From: Lachnospiraceae bacterium
Lineage (GTDB): Bacteria; Bacillota; Clostridia; Lachnospirales; Lachnospiraceae
DNA: 14,899 bases
Direction: 5' to 3'
Assembly: GCA_009774215.1 (NCBI GenBank)
Contig: VSNH01000092.1
Span: 1 to 14,899, forward strand
The translations under genes and the position numbers were made by a program. Position 1 is the stretch's first letter, and each line of letters starts with the position of its first letter. This document shows, one piece after another, positions 14,205 through 14,899 of the stretch. The notes beneath the pieces were generated by a model. The model searched no databases, was not told where the DNA came from, and worked only from the letters and a program-made list of their open reading frames with translations.

Positions 14205-14899
14205 CTAAGGTACAAGCAGGAAGCTGAAACAGGAACCTTCCCCGACTTTACTCTCAATCTGCAATTCGCTGTGATGTATTTTTAAAATCTCGGCGCACAA
14301 TGCAAGCCCGAGTCCCGCCCCGTTCTTGCTCCTCGCCCGGGACTTGTCCACCATGTAAAACGCCTTGACAATCTTACTCTGTTCCGCCTCCGGAATGCCG
14401 ATGCCGTAGTCCCTTACCGCAATCCGATAGCCGCCGTCAACCGCCTGCCCTGTCACCTCGACTACGCCTGCCATTCCACCGTCTGCCGCCTTACTGCTCA
14501 CTCTGTCATCCGGCATATCGAAAATCACCCTGTCCTGAGCTGCCGCAATCGCACTGCCCGTTTCCGATACAGCAGCGGTCTCCGACGCCTTACAGGCATT
14601 GTCAATCAGATTGACCAGCACTGTCTTGATCAGATTCGCCTCCATCCGCACCACGGCTTCCTCGTGTGTAAAACGGATATCCGCCTCCTTTTTCTCAGCA
14701 AACATTTCCTGCAGGTAGGCAAACAATTCTCCCACCGGCATTTCCTGCAGCTGCGGCTCCTCCTGCTTTGCCACGATGATATCCAAAAGGCGGAACGACA
14801 TGGCCTCCAGGCGTTTACCTTCCGTATAGATATAATTCGCTGACATGATGCTTTTCTCCTCGTCCAGCTTGTGGGAGCGCAGCATGTCCGCATATCCGA
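14205..14899 (-). CDS. Sensor histidine kinase, C-terminal part (N-terminus beyond the window)
   Basis: The frame is open to the window edge, so only the last 231 residues are visible. The first residues, GYADMLRSHKLDEE, match the helix after the phosphorylated histidine of a HisKA domain, so the H-box and any sensor or membrane segments lie outside. The ATPase domain is complete: N-box NLIDNACKAS, G1 box DYGIGIP, an F-box-like KAFYMVDKSR and G2 box GAGLGLAL, ending in FSFLLVP. Between the N- and G1-boxes is a longer than usual low-complexity Ala/Ser/Asp-rich insert. Such kinases signal through a response regulator, which should be encoded upstream, outside the window. The two genes downstream, for an anchored protein and a wall enzyme, suggest envelope-related signalling. 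The kinase identity is secure; its signal and partner are unknown. Confidence 0.93.
   Translation of the reverse strand, partial: GYADMLRSHKLDEEKSIMSANYIYTEGKRLEAMSFRLLDIIVAKQEEPQLQEMPVGELFAYLQEMFAEKKEADIRFTHEEAVVRMEANLIKTVLVNLIDNACKASETAAVSETGSAIAAAQDRVIFDMPDDRVSSKAADGGMAGVVEVTGQAVDGGYRIAVRDYGIGIPEAEQSKIVKAFYMVDKSRARSKNGAGLGLALCAEILKIHHSELQIESKVGEGSCFSFLLVP

Noticed and set aside
14099..14257. N-terminal extension of the anchored protein by 53 codons
   Set aside because: It overlaps the kinase coding region and moves the membrane segment away from the N-terminus; the ATG at 14098 has GGAG upstream and an immediate signal segment.

Overview
The window looks like a chromosomal segment from a Gram-positive, low-to-mid GC Firmicute, most likely a Clostridia/Lachnospiraceae-type gut bacterium. 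This rests on strong AGGAGG-like ribosome binding sites, a tRNA-Ile-type T-box leader in front of ileS, an HscC-like Hsp70 next to a large TPR protein, and sigma-A-like promoters. No taxonomic search was possible. Every gene supported here lies on the minus strand, so transcription runs from right to left. No tRNA, rRNA, CRISPR array, transposase or phage gene was seen.

Layout in transcription order, right to left. (1) 14899-11683 is a cell-envelope cluster. It holds the C-terminal part of a sensor histidine kinase cut by the window edge, a small membrane-anchored extracytoplasmic protein of unknown function, and a membrane-anchored protein that joins an N-acetylmuramoyl-L-alanine amidase domain to a NodB polysaccharide deacetylase domain. 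Between the last two genes is a densely patterned 109-bp spacer. It carries six tandem imperfect 11-bp repeats at 13210-13275, which run straight into a 52-nt near-perfect hairpin (13163-13214) that buries the ribosome binding site of the fusion gene. (2) 11606-8037 is ileS, coding for a eukaryote-like (IleS2-type) isoleucyl-tRNA synthetase. Ahead of it are a promoter and a T-box leader with an AUC specifier and mutually exclusive antiterminator and terminator. (3) 8004-5297 is glgP (glycogen phosphorylase) with its own promoter, an operator-like palindrome and a strong terminator. (4) 5276-73 is a two-gene chaperone module: a 1156-residue protein with a degenerate J-like N-terminus and a long TPR array, followed 44 bp later by an HscC-type Hsp70. 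A long hairpin (8-73) ends the unit.

How the genes may work together. The kinase, anchored protein and amidase-deacetylase suggest a wall-sensing and wall-remodelling unit. The 11-bp phased repeats are what one would expect of a site for an OmpR/PhoB-type response regulator, although no regulator gene is inside the window. The J/TPR protein and the HscC-like Hsp70 are probably a dedicated chaperone and its targeting partner. The J-like domain has Asn-Pro-Glu where ordinary J domains have His-Pro-Asp, which makes the pair unusual. ileS and glgP look like independently controlled housekeeping genes between the two more interesting regions.
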